From: Tubiluchus corallicola
Taxonomy: Eukaryota > Priapulida > Priapulimorpha > Priapulimorphida > Tubiluchidae
Direction: 5' to 3'
Assembly: GCA_030141605.1 (NCBI GenBank)
Contig: JAQGDQ010001285.1
Coordinates: 22,501 to 49,714 of the forward strand
DNA: 27,214 nt
Below the pieces are notes generated by a model, which worked only from the letters and a program-made list of their open reading frames with translations, did not search any database and was not told the origin of the DNA. The position numbers were made by a program, and so were the translations under genes. Of the stretch, positions 7,372 through 15,065 are shown one piece after another (positions within the stretch are counted from its first letter, which is position 1; the number at the start of each line of letters is the position of its first letter).

Positions 7372-9714
7372 TTATTTTTCAACAATACTGGGAGTTAAAG
7401 TAATTTTATCGCTAATCAAGCCACTTGTTGTTGCAGTTATATTTACTGTATTTTTGAAGTTTTCTGTTCTAAGAAGTATTGTAGCTATACCTGCCTCTGC
7501 TTCAATAGGATTTTTGCCAATAAATTTAGCTTCTCCTTCAACAGTAAACAAAATGGGATTTGTAGCACTTGTAACTAAGTTTCCTTTTTCATCGTTTATA
7601 TAAGCATAGATAAAAATCATATCAGGGAAATTAGGGCTAATAGGTTTATTAGATAAGTCATACTTAAGTTCTAATTTACTTGCAGTACTTGGCGTAATAA
7701 CCTTGTTTTCTGCCACATTTTTATCATTTATATATCCTATTGCTTTTAGCTCTCCTGCAATAAACTTATCTACATTAAATACAAAAGGAGGGTATTGTAA
7801 GTGAGATGAATTCTTTGTTCTAAGGCTTTTCTTTTTTGAAATAAGCGAATCGTTTAGATAAAGTGCTACCTCTTCGCAATTGCTATAAACCTTAATATTC
7901 TTAGAAGAATTTTCATTCCAATGACTTGCTATATTGACCATAGCACCAGATACAAGCCCATCTGTTAAATTTTCATTTGGAGGTCGCTGACTTTGATAAA
8001 AATAGTAACTAAACTTAGGTATTCTAAATATATCACTCACCCCAGAAGCTTCTATATCATTGCTATATCCTCTATTATAATCAAACATTAACCAATTGGC
8101 ATCTCCAATTGTACCCATTCCTTTTCTATTAGAATTAGCAGCCTCTTGGAAATTAAAGGCCTGTTGTAACAATCTTTTTTCTCCATCTTTTCTTAGCTGT
8201 CTACTTGTTCTTTCTTCTTCTTTGAGATCGGAAAATTCTTTTTGATTAAAACCTGCATTGTGGGCATAGTATTCCCAGTCGCCATATTCGGCAATAAATA
8301 TTTTTCTTTCACCATCTTTGTAATTGTTCCAATAGTCGGTTGGCTTTGCATGCTGTCTTGCGGGTATAAATATATCAAAAGCACTATGATCTATCCATCC
8401 TACACTGAAAATATCTTCAAAAGGGAGTTCTTTTTTTAAAATATTGTTAGCCTCAACCATAAAAGCATCAGACATTGAGGACTCATTTAAAGATACTTCC
8501 CAAAACATCACACTAGGGTGGTTGCGGTCTCTTCTAATCATATCGCGACAATCCTGAAAAGCATTTTCTATAAATTTATCATTCCCTACAAACTGCCATC
8601 CGGGTATGCAGTTCATTACTATTAAACCCAATTCGTCGCAGGCGTCTAAAAATGCTTCGGCTTGTGGATAATGCGATAGTCTTACAAAATCGAAGCCAGC
8701 ATTTTTAATTTTTACTGCATCCCTATATTGAGCCTCGTCAGAAATAGCATAACCCACATAAGGATACTCCTGATGCCTATTAGTCCCTCTTATAAATATC
8801 TTTTTTTCATTAAGGTAAAAGCCATCTTCATTGAGTTCAATTTTACGTATCCCAATCCTATCTGTATAACTATCAATAAGTTTGTTTTCCGCAAATAGTT
8901 TAACCTCTACATCATATAAATTAGGTTTTTGAGGAGACCAGAGTTTTGGATTCTTTATATTGATTGTTTGATTAATCTCATATTCAGAACTTGCTTCTAT
9001 TTTTATCTCTCCTGATTTTACTTCATGTTTATTACCTTCTGGATCTATAAGTGTAGCCAGAAAGTAAACGGATTTTTCACTTGCATAATCATTTTTAATA
9101 TGTAATTGTATAAATCCAGAGGCAGAATTATTGTCTATTTCATTAAATCTAATAAGAGCTCCGCCACTTCCAGTTTTATTGGCGTGAACTGCATCTGTAA
9201 TATAAAGAAGGTTGGTAGTAATTAAATACACATTTCTATAAATACCACCATAGTAGTTAAAGTCTAAATCTTTCAGCGGTTTTCCCGGTGGTATTTCTGG
9301 ATTATCCTCATTATTTACTTTAACTTTGATAATATTTGGTTTATTTGGTTTAACAAAATTAGTAATATCAACTGTAAAAGGCAGGTAGCCTCCTTTGTGA
9401 TTAGATATATGCTGATCATTTATCCATACATCAGCCTCTTGCATTACCCCTTCGAAATAGATAAATGTTTTCTTATTTGATACATCATCCAGTTCAAAAG
9501 ATTTTTGATACCATGCAGTACCTTGCCATTGATCATTTACTACTAATGGTTCAATTTTTGTAGTATGTGGTAAGTTTATTGTTACAGCAACATCATTGTC
9601 TTTTTTAAACGTCCAATCTGTCCCAAAATTTTTCTTTGTTCTGATTGTTTTGATATCAGCATTGCATCCCCAATTAACAATCAGGATTATTAGAGTGAAT
9701 AATAATAGTTTCAT
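7372..9714 (-). CDS. GH2 beta-galactosidase-type lipoprotein
   Basis: A 780-residue glycoside hydrolase family 2 enzyme. The signal ends 'VNWGC' (Cys17), so it is a probable lipoprotein, in periplasm or on the surface. Order: jelly-roll sugar-binding domain at about 30-165 ('TAWYQKSFEL', 'FEGVMQEADVWIND', 'GGIYRNVYLI'), Ig-like domain about 175-290, TIM barrel about 292-570 ('FIRGTNRHQEYPYVG'). The acid/base is Glu411 in 'WEVSLNES'; the nucleophile is Glu476 in 'FIAEYGDW'. The C-terminal part (about 590-780) has two Ig-like/Big-type beta domains. It is shorter than LacZ and like the 'beta-galactosidase BoGH2' type. Following the GH53 gene by 35 bases, it most likely removes galactose from galacto-oligosaccharides made by that enzyme. 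Exact substrate linkage is inferred from this pairing. Confidence 0.92.
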   Translation of the reverse strand: MKLLLFTLIILIVNWGCNADIKTIRTKKNFGTDWTFKKDNDVAVTINLPHTTKIEPLVVNDQWQGTAWYQKSFELDDVSNKKTFIYFEGVMQEADVWINDQHISNHKGGYLPFTVDITNFVKPNKPNIIKVKVNNEDNPEIPPGKPLKDLDFNYYGGIYRNVYLITTNLLYITDAVHANKTGSGGALIRFNEIDNNSASGFIQLHIKNDYASEKSVYFLATLIDPEGNKHEVKSGEIKIEASSEYEINQTINIKNPKLWSPQKPNLYDVEVKLFAENKLIDSYTDRIGIRKIELNEDGFYLNEKKIFIRGTNRHQEYPYVGYAISDEAQYRDAVKIKNAGFDFVRLSHYPQAEAFLDACDELGLIVMNCIPGWQFVGNDKFIENAFQDCRDMIRRDRNHPSVMFWEVSLNESSMSDAFMVEANNILKKELPFEDIFSVGWIDHSAFDIFIPARQHAKPTDYWNNYKDGERKIFIAEYGDWEYYAHNAGFNQKEFSDLKEEERTSRQLRKDGEKRLLQQAFNFQEAANSNRKGMGTIGDANWLMFDYNRGYSNDIEASGVSDIFRIPKFSYYFYQSQRPPNENLTDGLVSGAMVNIASHWNENSSKNIKVYSNCEEVALYLNDSLISKKKSLRTKNSSHLQYPPFVFNVDKFIAGELKAIGYINDKNVAENKVITPSTASKLELKYDLSNKPISPNFPDMIFIYAYINDEKGNLVTSATNPILFTVEGEAKFIGKNPIEAEAGIATILLRTENFKNTVNITATTSGLISDKITLTPSIVEK

Positions 9715-9749
9715 ATGATTTCTTTATTTTCGTTAAGATAACGATATAT

Positions 9750-10880
9750 TTAATAGTTTTCTTTGTTATAATAACCAAAGGCAGGTAGAGCTTCATTTCC
9801 ATTTTTTGCATCAAAGAAGGTTGCATTATCCCAATGCGAACCTGTTCCCCATTGAGTTTGACTATTTGAAGTGATCCACGCAGGTTCCCAATAAATTACT
9901 CCTATTGCTCCTCCTTGTATAGATAGTCTTGTCAAATCAATCATATATTGTAACTGTTTTTCAGGAGTAGCAGGATAGCCATTTATGAGAGCATCTTCCC
10001 AAAGAACATTTGCGGCATCGTCTATATCTTCAAGTGTATGAGGGTAACCTGTTTCTACAATCATTACATCTTTATTGAAACTATTTTTTAAAGATTTTAT
10101 AGCATAAGAAATTTGATTTAAAGGATACTCTGACCACTTAGGATAGTAAGATATACCTATTAAATCAAATTTATTAATACCATTCCTTGTAGCTTGTCCA
10201 AACCACCATAAAGCATCTTCTGGTTGTGCTATATGTAGCATTGTCTCTATGTTTTTGTTTATAGCCTCAGACGCATCTTTTACTGCCTGCAGCCCCCTGT
10301 TGATTAAATAGCTGTTTCTTGACCAGTTGATTTTATCTACTACCATATTGTCCTCTTGTTGTAATATTTCTATGTTGATTTCATTGCCTATTTGAACATA
10401 TTTCGGAGCAAGATCTTCTTCAGATAGTTTTATTAGTGTTTTAAAAGTGTATTGATAAACAGAATCTCCAAGAATATTTAAGCCAACTATGTCCTTCCAC
10501 GCTTCGGGAATTATTTGCTTTTCTACATCTGCCCAAGTATCAGAATAGTGAAAATCAAGTAGTATTTCCATATTATTATCTTTGGCTCTTTGGATAGTTT
10601 TTTTTACATCTTCATAATTGGAGTAATTTGTCCATTGAGGCGAATGCCATAATCTCACTCTAACAATGTCGGCTCCTCTTTCGCTGAACAATTCAAAAGG
10701 GTTTACTTCTTCTCCATTAACCCTATAAATACCTCCATTATCTTGTACTTCATTTACGTAAGATAAGTCGGCTCCAAGATAATATTCAGACTCTGGTTCT
10801 ACTTTATTTTCTTCCTTGTCTTTTGTGCAACCAAACAAGACAACAGCTATAACAATGTAAAAGAAATTCTTGTTTTTCAT
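9750..10880 (-). CDS. GH53 endo-beta-1,4-galactanase lipoprotein
   Basis: A 376-residue arabinogalactan endo-1,4-beta-galactanase. The lipoprotein signal ends 'VVLFGC' (Cys18), followed by a charged linker. The TIM barrel begins 'YYLGADLSYVNEV' and contains 'VRVRLWHSPQW', 'EILLDFHYSDTWADVEKQ', acid/base Glu167 in 'YVQIGNEIN', and nucleophile Glu276 in 'VMIVETGYP', in the family order. It ends 'GNEALPAFGYYN'. It cuts pectic beta-1,4-galactan (side chains of RG-I) at or outside the outer membrane. Together with GH2 it makes a minimal galactan utilisation operon. No SusC/SusD pair accompanies it here. A -7 element lies at 10964-10971. Confidence 0.95.
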   Translation of the reverse strand: MKNKNFFYIVIAVVLFGCTKDKEENKVEPESEYYLGADLSYVNEVQDNGGIYRVNGEEVNPFELFSERGADIVRVRLWHSPQWTNYSNYEDVKKTIQRAKDNNMEILLDFHYSDTWADVEKQIIPEAWKDIVGLNILGDSVYQYTFKTLIKLSEEDLAPKYVQIGNEINIEILQQEDNMVVDKINWSRNSYLINRGLQAVKDASEAINKNIETMLHIAQPEDALWWFGQATRNGINKFDLIGISYYPKWSEYPLNQISYAIKSLKNSFNKDVMIVETGYPHTLEDIDDAANVLWEDALINGYPATPEKQLQYMIDLTRLSIQGGAIGVIYWEPAWITSNSQTQWGTGSHWDNATFFDAKNGNEALPAFGYYNKENY

Positions 10881-10900
10881 ATGTTCTTATTTTTAATAAT

Positions 10901-10951
10901 TACTTAGGGTTGAAACAATTGAAAGCAGGTAAGGCTTTATTTTTATTTGGC
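10901..10951 (-). pseudogene. Remnant of a GH53 C-terminus
   Basis: Read on the minus strand in one frame, this stretch gives 'PNKNKALPAFNCFNPK' and a stop. It closely resembles the true end of the downstream GH53 protein, 'NGNEALPAFGYYNKENY' and stop. About two thirds of the aligned bases agree in codon register. An in-frame TAG lies two codons before it. It sits in the leader between the -7 element and the GH53 start, so it is best read as the tail of a lost GH53 paralogue. Chance similarity is possible because only about 12 residues align. Confidence 0.45.
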
Positions 10952-10963
10952 AACTACTATATA

Positions 10964-10971
10964 CAAATATA
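10964..10971 (-). promoter_or_regulatory. -7 element (TATATTTG) for the galactanase operon
   Basis: An exact minus-strand TAnnTTTG match. No good TTG at -33, as would fit a promoter that needs an activator. The leader to the GH53 start would be about 75 bases and contains the GH53 remnant. Confidence 0.4.
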
Positions 10972-11092
10972 CAAAAAATTGTTTTCTTAAAAGAAAATAA
11001 TTTTTTAAATTCCCCTTATTTCAAAGGCAAATTCTTTTTCAATATTTTGTATAAATTAATATATAGTTGCCCAATAAAATATAGTGAAATGT

Positions 11093-11121
11093 GTCTTTTT
11101 CTTTATATATTGTAAAAAGAC
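11093..11121. terminator. Hairpin between tRNA-Cys and the galactanase operon
   Basis: GTCTTTTT (11093-11100) and AAAAAGAC (11114-11121) form a perfect 8-base stem with a 13-base loop. It may end transcripts from the tRNA-Cys side. Apart from this and the elements listed separately, 10972-11235 holds nothing I recognise. Confidence 0.3.
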
Positions 11122-11137
11122 CACAGAAATATGTAAG

Positions 11138-11164
11138 TAAAAAGAAATATAGGCAAATCTTGCC
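11138..11164 (-). terminator. Possible terminator of tRNA-Cys
   Basis: On the minus strand, stem GGCAA-GAT-TTGCC (11152-11164) is followed by a T-rich stretch (TATATTTCTTTTT). It lies about 70 bases after the tRNA 3' end. Confidence 0.35.
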
Positions 11165-11235
11165 CCTATGTTTGCCCCCGCAAAAAACAACTCCTTGCAA
11201 AACATTTATTTACAAGGGATTATTCATTTCATCGG

Positions 11236-11306
11236 AGGTCTCGAGCGGATTCGAACCGCTGTAAATGGTTTTGCAGACCACTGCCTAGCCACTCGGCCAC
11301 GAGACC
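11236..11306 (-). tRNA. tRNA-Cys (GCA)
   Basis: Minus-strand cloverleaf: acceptor GGTCTCG pairs with CGAGACC. Anticodon stem GTGGT/ACCAT frames loop CTGCAAA, giving anticodon GCA. T arm AGCGG/CCGCT has loop TTCGAAT. The discriminator is T, as expected for tRNA-Cys. CCA is not fully encoded (CC then G). Confidence 0.95.
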
Positions 11307-11316
11307 TAATTCTCTG

Positions 11317-11346
11317 CAAAGTTAGGTTTTTATATATATTTTACAA
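11317..11346 (-). promoter_or_regulatory. Promoter of tRNA-Cys
   Basis: On the minus strand, TTG (11344-11346), 19 bases, TAACTTTG (11317-11324). A full consensus match ending 10 bases before the tRNA 5' end. It is divergent from, and nearly touching, the promoter of the HU operon. Confidence 0.8.
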
Positions 11347-11377
11347 TAGTTTATAGCAATATTTATAAATATTTCTT

Positions 11378-11385
11378 TATATTTG
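11378..11385 (+). promoter_or_regulatory. -7 element (TATATTTG) for the HU operon
   Basis: An exact TAnnTTTG match. It decides the start of the next gene: an in-frame start codon overlapping it (11383) would be at or before the transcription start, so the ATG at 11413 must be used. Confidence 0.55.
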
Positions 11386-11412
11386 TTTTCAACAAAAAAA
11401 TATCTAAATACT

Positions 11413-11697
11413 ATGAACAACAAGCAAATTGTAAAAGAGCTTTCTTCAAAATTAAATCAACCCCAAATAGAAGTAGCAAAATTAGTAACATCCTGCACAC
11501 AAGTCATATTAAATATTATAGATGAAGATAAAGGTATTACAATACCCAACTTAGGAACATTCAAAACCTATATGAAAAACAAAAGAAAATCTTTCGACCC
11601 GTTCAACAAGATTATGATAATGCTTCCCCCTAAGCGTTTAATAAAATTTAGTCCTAGTTCTATTCTCAAAGACGAGTTAAAAAACAAAAAAATCTAA
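11413..11697 (+). CDS. HU-family (HU/IHF-like) DNA-binding protein, divergent
   Basis: A 94-residue protein with the HU fold. The helical N-terminus is 'MNNKQIVKELSSKLNQPQ', followed by 'ITIPNLGTFKTY', the conserved turn into the beta sheet. The DNA-binding arm lacks the canonical RNPxTG: at that place it reads 'RKSFDPFNKIMIMLPP'. Many basic residues remain, so it may bind DNA in a different way or act mainly as a dimer partner. It is separated by only 3 bases from the next gene, another HU-domain protein, which makes a heterodimer a reasonable guess. It is not the phylum's main HU, which keeps the canonical arm. Confidence 0.85.
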   Translation: MNNKQIVKELSSKLNQPQIEVAKLVTSCTQVILNIIDEDKGITIPNLGTFKTYMKNKRKSFDPFNKIMIMLPPKRLIKFSPSSILKDELKNKKI

Positions 11698-11700
11698 CCA

Positions 11701-12711
11701 ATGAGCAAAAAGATAACGTTTACAGATCTGATAGAGAAGATAGCTCAAGAAACAGGAACATCCAAAAAGTTAATACACAATCTTTTAACAGAAATAGCAA
11801 ATATAACCAAGGAAGGACTAAGTCGTGATGGACAAACAACCATTAAAAACTTAGGAACATTTCAATTAAAATGGCACAAAAGCAGAAAAGGAAGAAATCC
11901 TCAAACAGGGGAAGAAATAGAACTGCCTGCCTCCAACAGCATAGTCTTCAAACCTGAGCTAAAAATAAGAGAACACATCAACCGAAAATATGCATCGTTA
12001 AAATCCAAACCCATAGAAGACAATAAAAAACAAAAAGCCCTTATCTTAGAAAAACAACCTAAGGCCATCACATCAGGCAAAACAGAAACACCTCGCCCCG
12101 TAAAAGAAAAGAAAAAAACAACTTCACTATGGATATGGGGAGCTGCTATCTTGCTTATAGCTTTAATCGCTTACTATCTATTCGCTCCATCCTCTACTGA
12201 AGAGCCTAAAGAATTTACAGAGGCAAAACCAACAGCAATAGAAGAACACATCAAATCAAACACCACCGAAAAGCCTGTTGTAAAACAAAAAATAGTTCCT
12301 AAACCAAACCAAATCCACAAAATACAAGAAGGAGACAAACTATGGAGCATCTCTAGACTCTATTATACCAACAATGGTTATCTATGGCCCAACATTTATC
12401 GTGCTAATCTAAACATAATAAAAAACCCAGATATTCTGCCCAAAGGGCATAACATACAAATACCAGTATTGGAAGGAACTCCTGAAAATCCTACACAAAA
12501 AGACATTGAAAATATAGCAGAAGGCTTTATTCATGCATACCTTACTTATAAGAATTTGGGTCACGAAGGAGCCGAATACTATCTATGGGCACTAAAAGAA
12601 ATAGATGTAGAGCACATTATAGAAAAATACAAGGACCAAATAGACCCATACGATTTAGAGATAATGAAGAAAATAAAATTTATACCCAAAAACAGACTAA
12701 GAAAAGAATAA
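11701..12711 (+). CDS. Membrane protein with HU domain, one TM helix and periplasmic LysM domain
   Basis: A 336-residue protein with an unusual architecture. Residues 1-100 are an HU domain with 'IKNLGTFQLKWHKSRKGRNP' and the intact arm motif RNPQTGEEIELPA (64-76). A Lys-rich linker ends 'KEKKKTTS'. One transmembrane helix lies at about 143-162 ('LWIWGAAILLIALIAYYLF'). By the positive-inside rule the HU domain is cytoplasmic. After a linker, a LysM domain at about 205-256 ('HKIQEGDKLWSISRLYYTN', 'NPDILPKGHNIQIP') would face the periplasm and bind peptidoglycan. A helical tail (266-330) is of unknown function. HU-LysM proteins occur in other Bacteroidota, but I know of no settled role. The layout suggests a tether between nucleoid and cell wall. 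Confidence 0.88.
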   Translation: MSKKITFTDLIEKIAQETGTSKKLIHNLLTEIANITKEGLSRDGQTTIKNLGTFQLKWHKSRKGRNPQTGEEIELPASNSIVFKPELKIREHINRKYASLKSKPIEDNKKQKALILEKQPKAITSGKTETPRPVKEKKKTTSLWIWGAAILLIALIAYYLFAPSSTEEPKEFTEAKPTAIEEHIKSNTTEKPVVKQKIVPKPNQIHKIQEGDKLWSISRLYYTNNGYLWPNIYRANLNIIKNPDILPKGHNIQIPVLEGTPENPTQKDIENIAEGFIHAYLTYKNLGHEGAEYYLWALKEIDVEHIIEKYKDQIDPYDLEIMKKIKFIPKNRLRKE

Positions 12712-12728
12712 AGACACAGTGTCAAATA

Positions 12729-15020
12729 TTATTTATTAAGTTGTGCTTTTATATTCTCTATTTCCAATTTTAACTGTTCATATTGGTCTTCTTGCTCTTT
12801 TATTTTCTTTTCTTGAGCAATAGTATATAGTACAAGTTCTTCTATCTTTTGCATAAAATTTTTATTCATACTATGAACTGTATAGCCATTCTTTGTTAAC
12901 TCTTCTTCAGAAGCAATACCAGGCAAGTGTCTGTATTTTTTAATATATTTTTCTACTTCTTCTAATGTAGATAATTTATAATCATCGGAAAAAACATTAT
13001 CACTCCAATCTTTTGGCGAGGCTATTGCATAATCTTCACTAACAATCCCTTTTTCTACCCACAATAAGTATTCTTGAAGCAAATCATCATATTCAAACTC
13101 GTGTAAATCTCCATCTTTAGGGCCGATATGTACTGCTCCTCCCACAGTTAAAGCTGTGCCTTTTACTTTTACATCTGTATTAATAGATACTTGAGCTAGG
13201 TCACCATCTCCTCCATAATTAACTGTTAATTCATGAGCTTTCATACTTCCTTTCACATCCAACTTCGCAATGGGGGAATTTGTACCTATTCCTACGTTAC
13301 CGTTTCTTTTAAAAGTTGCAATTATACCTACATCCTCACCAGATGTCGAAAAATCTCCTGTAACATCACCCGTTTGAATAGCAAAACCATTAGTATTATT
13401 CGCTACTATTCTCATTGTTTTAGTATTTGTCTGATCACGTAAAGCTAAAACGGCGTTATTACCAGGTGAAGATACCAAAACCCCTACCTGATCATGACTC
13501 TCTATATGAAGTGCCCTAGAAGGGGTAGTAGTACCTATGCCTACATTACCTAAATTCTTTATCGTAAAATAATCGTTTAATTCATATAAATTATCACTAC
13601 TACCCCCTCTTATTCTGAAATCACTATTACTGACCTCTGTCTGGTAAAGATTCCATTCTTTATGACTCCCAGCGTTTCGAAAACTTATACCTGTACCTCT
13701 ATTATTGGCACTCCTTTGCAACATTAAACCTTCTCCTAATCCGTCTCTATCAACAACGTGCAATGCAGCACTTGGACCACTTCTTGTGCCTAAGCCTAAT
13801 TTGCCATGTGGGGTAAACTCTGCAATATTGTAACCACGATCAACAAAGTTCCCATCTTTATCTCCCGACTGGATACGGAGCATATCAATCATTGTACTTA
13901 ATCTAAAGGATTTGTCTTTACCCTCTGCTCGTATAGCTAATGTTGCTACGTCGTTGACACTTGTAGAGGATATCAAAACCCCTACCTGATCATGACTCTC
14001 TATATGAAGTGCCTTAGAAGGGTTAGTAGTACCTATGCCTACATTACCTGAATTCTTTATCGTAAAATAATCGTTTAATTCATATAAATTATCACTACTA
14101 CCCCCTCTTATTCTGAAATCACTATTACTGACCTCTGTCTGGTAAAGATTCCATTCTTTATGACTCCCAGAGTTCCTAAAACTTATGCCCAAAGGTTTCT
14201 CATTATCTGTCCTTTGCAACATTAAACTTTCTCCTGATTCTTGTCTATCAACAATGTGCAATGCAGCAGCTACATCACCACTTGTACCTAAACCTAATTT
14301 TCCATCTGTGCTAAACTCTGCAATATTGTAACCAAGATTAACAAAGTTCCCATCTTTATCTCCCGCCTGAATACGTAACAAATCATCCTTTGTACTTAGT
14401 CTGATTGATTTGTCATTATCCTCAGAACCGTCTCGTATTGCTAATGTTGTTGTGTTACTGGCAGATGATACCAAAACCGCTACTTGATCATCGCTTTCTA
14501 TATGAAGTTCCTTGTAAGGGGTAGTAGTACCTATGCCTACATAACCTCCTATGTGTAGTTCACCACTTTTTTTAAGCTTTATCTTTTTATTTGCATCTTG
14601 TCCATAAAATCCGAATGTTAAAGCATTTTGATCAGAGTTGTCATCCATATAATGAAAACCAATTTCCCCTTGATTACCATCCTCCTTAGCTTTCCCAATA
14701 GACATATATATTTGATAGTCTTTAGGAATATCATTTTTTAATAGTGACATGCGAATATTTTCTCTCTTGTCTTCACTTGTACCTCCCATTATAGTTCCAC
14801 TTACCTTCAGGTTTCCATCTATCAGGTCTCCATCTATGGGAGTTGTCTGAGAAGAAACAGACAAACTACTAATAAAAAGAAACAGTGGTAAAACATACCT
14901 CAAAAGAAATGCAAAAAAATCTTTATTCTTTTGATTCAGTTTTGTAGTAGCTGCAATAGGGTTTTTACTTACACGAGTAGTATGAGCATTCCAATTTTTG
15001 CTTATTATTAAGTTTTTCAT
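12729..15020 (-). CDS. Secreted repeat-rich fibre-like protein with S74/tail-fibre-type C-terminus
   Basis: A 763-residue export product. The hydrophobic signal core is at residues 35-56, after an unusually long polar N-region; there is no internal Met that would give a shorter start. The body is built of ~166-residue modules, each with 'VGIGTTTP..ALHIESHDQV', 'GDKDGNF' and 'EWNLYQTEVSNSDFRIRGG', typical of beta-rich trimeric fibre shafts. The end carries 'WSDNVFSDDYKLSTLEEVEK', 'HLPGIASEEEL' and a coiled coil ('KIEELVLYTIAQEKKIKEQE'). This tail is very common on Bacteroidota secreted proteins and is related to phage-fibre intramolecular chaperones. It has no T9SS sorting domain. It follows the 1181-residue T9SS cargo gene by 45 bases and is probably cotranscribed with it. 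Confidence 0.85.
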   Translation of the reverse strand: MKNLIISKNWNAHTTRVSKNPIAATTKLNQKNKDFFAFLLRYVLPLFLFISSLSVSSQTTPIDGDLIDGNLKVSGTIMGGTSEDKRENIRMSLLKNDIPKDYQIYMSIGKAKEDGNQGEIGFHYMDDNSDQNALTFGFYGQDANKKIKLKKSGELHIGGYVGIGTTTPYKELHIESDDQVAVLVSSASNTTTLAIRDGSEDNDKSIRLSTKDDLLRIQAGDKDGNFVNLGYNIAEFSTDGKLGLGTSGDVAAALHIVDRQESGESLMLQRTDNEKPLGISFRNSGSHKEWNLYQTEVSNSDFRIRGGSSDNLYELNDYFTIKNSGNVGIGTTNPSKALHIESHDQVGVLISSTSVNDVATLAIRAEGKDKSFRLSTMIDMLRIQSGDKDGNFVDRGYNIAEFTPHGKLGLGTRSGPSAALHVVDRDGLGEGLMLQRSANNRGTGISFRNAGSHKEWNLYQTEVSNSDFRIRGGSSDNLYELNDYFTIKNLGNVGIGTTTPSRALHIESHDQVGVLVSSPGNNAVLALRDQTNTKTMRIVANNTNGFAIQTGDVTGDFSTSGEDVGIIATFKRNGNVGIGTNSPIAKLDVKGSMKAHELTVNYGGDGDLAQVSINTDVKVKGTALTVGGAVHIGPKDGDLHEFEYDDLLQEYLLWVEKGIVSEDYAIASPKDWSDNVFSDDYKLSTLEEVEKYIKKYRHLPGIASEEELTKNGYTVHSMNKNFMQKIEELVLYTIAQEKKIKEQEDQYEQLKLEIENIKAQLNK
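13481..13672 (-). repeat. 192-base direct repeat, copy 1 (within fibre gene)
   Basis: Nearly identical to 13979-14170: I count 3 differences in 192 bases. The offset is 498 bases, exactly 166 codons, so the frame is kept. A more diverged third copy of its start is seen near 14463-14550. Confidence 0.9.
13979..14170 (-). repeat. 192-base direct repeat, copy 2 (within fibre gene)
   Basis: Second copy of the in-frame repeat. It encodes the segment from about 'HIESHDQVGVL' through 'GIGTT' to 'GSHKEWNLYQTEV'. Confidence 0.9.
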
Positions 15021-15065
15021 AGTTATTAAATTTTTTATTTTATTAACATTAGTATTTTACTCTTT

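Noticed and set aside
12713-12723. Palindrome GACACAGTGTC between convergent genes
   Set aside because: With one central base it cannot form a proper hairpin loop and there is no T-run; probably chance.
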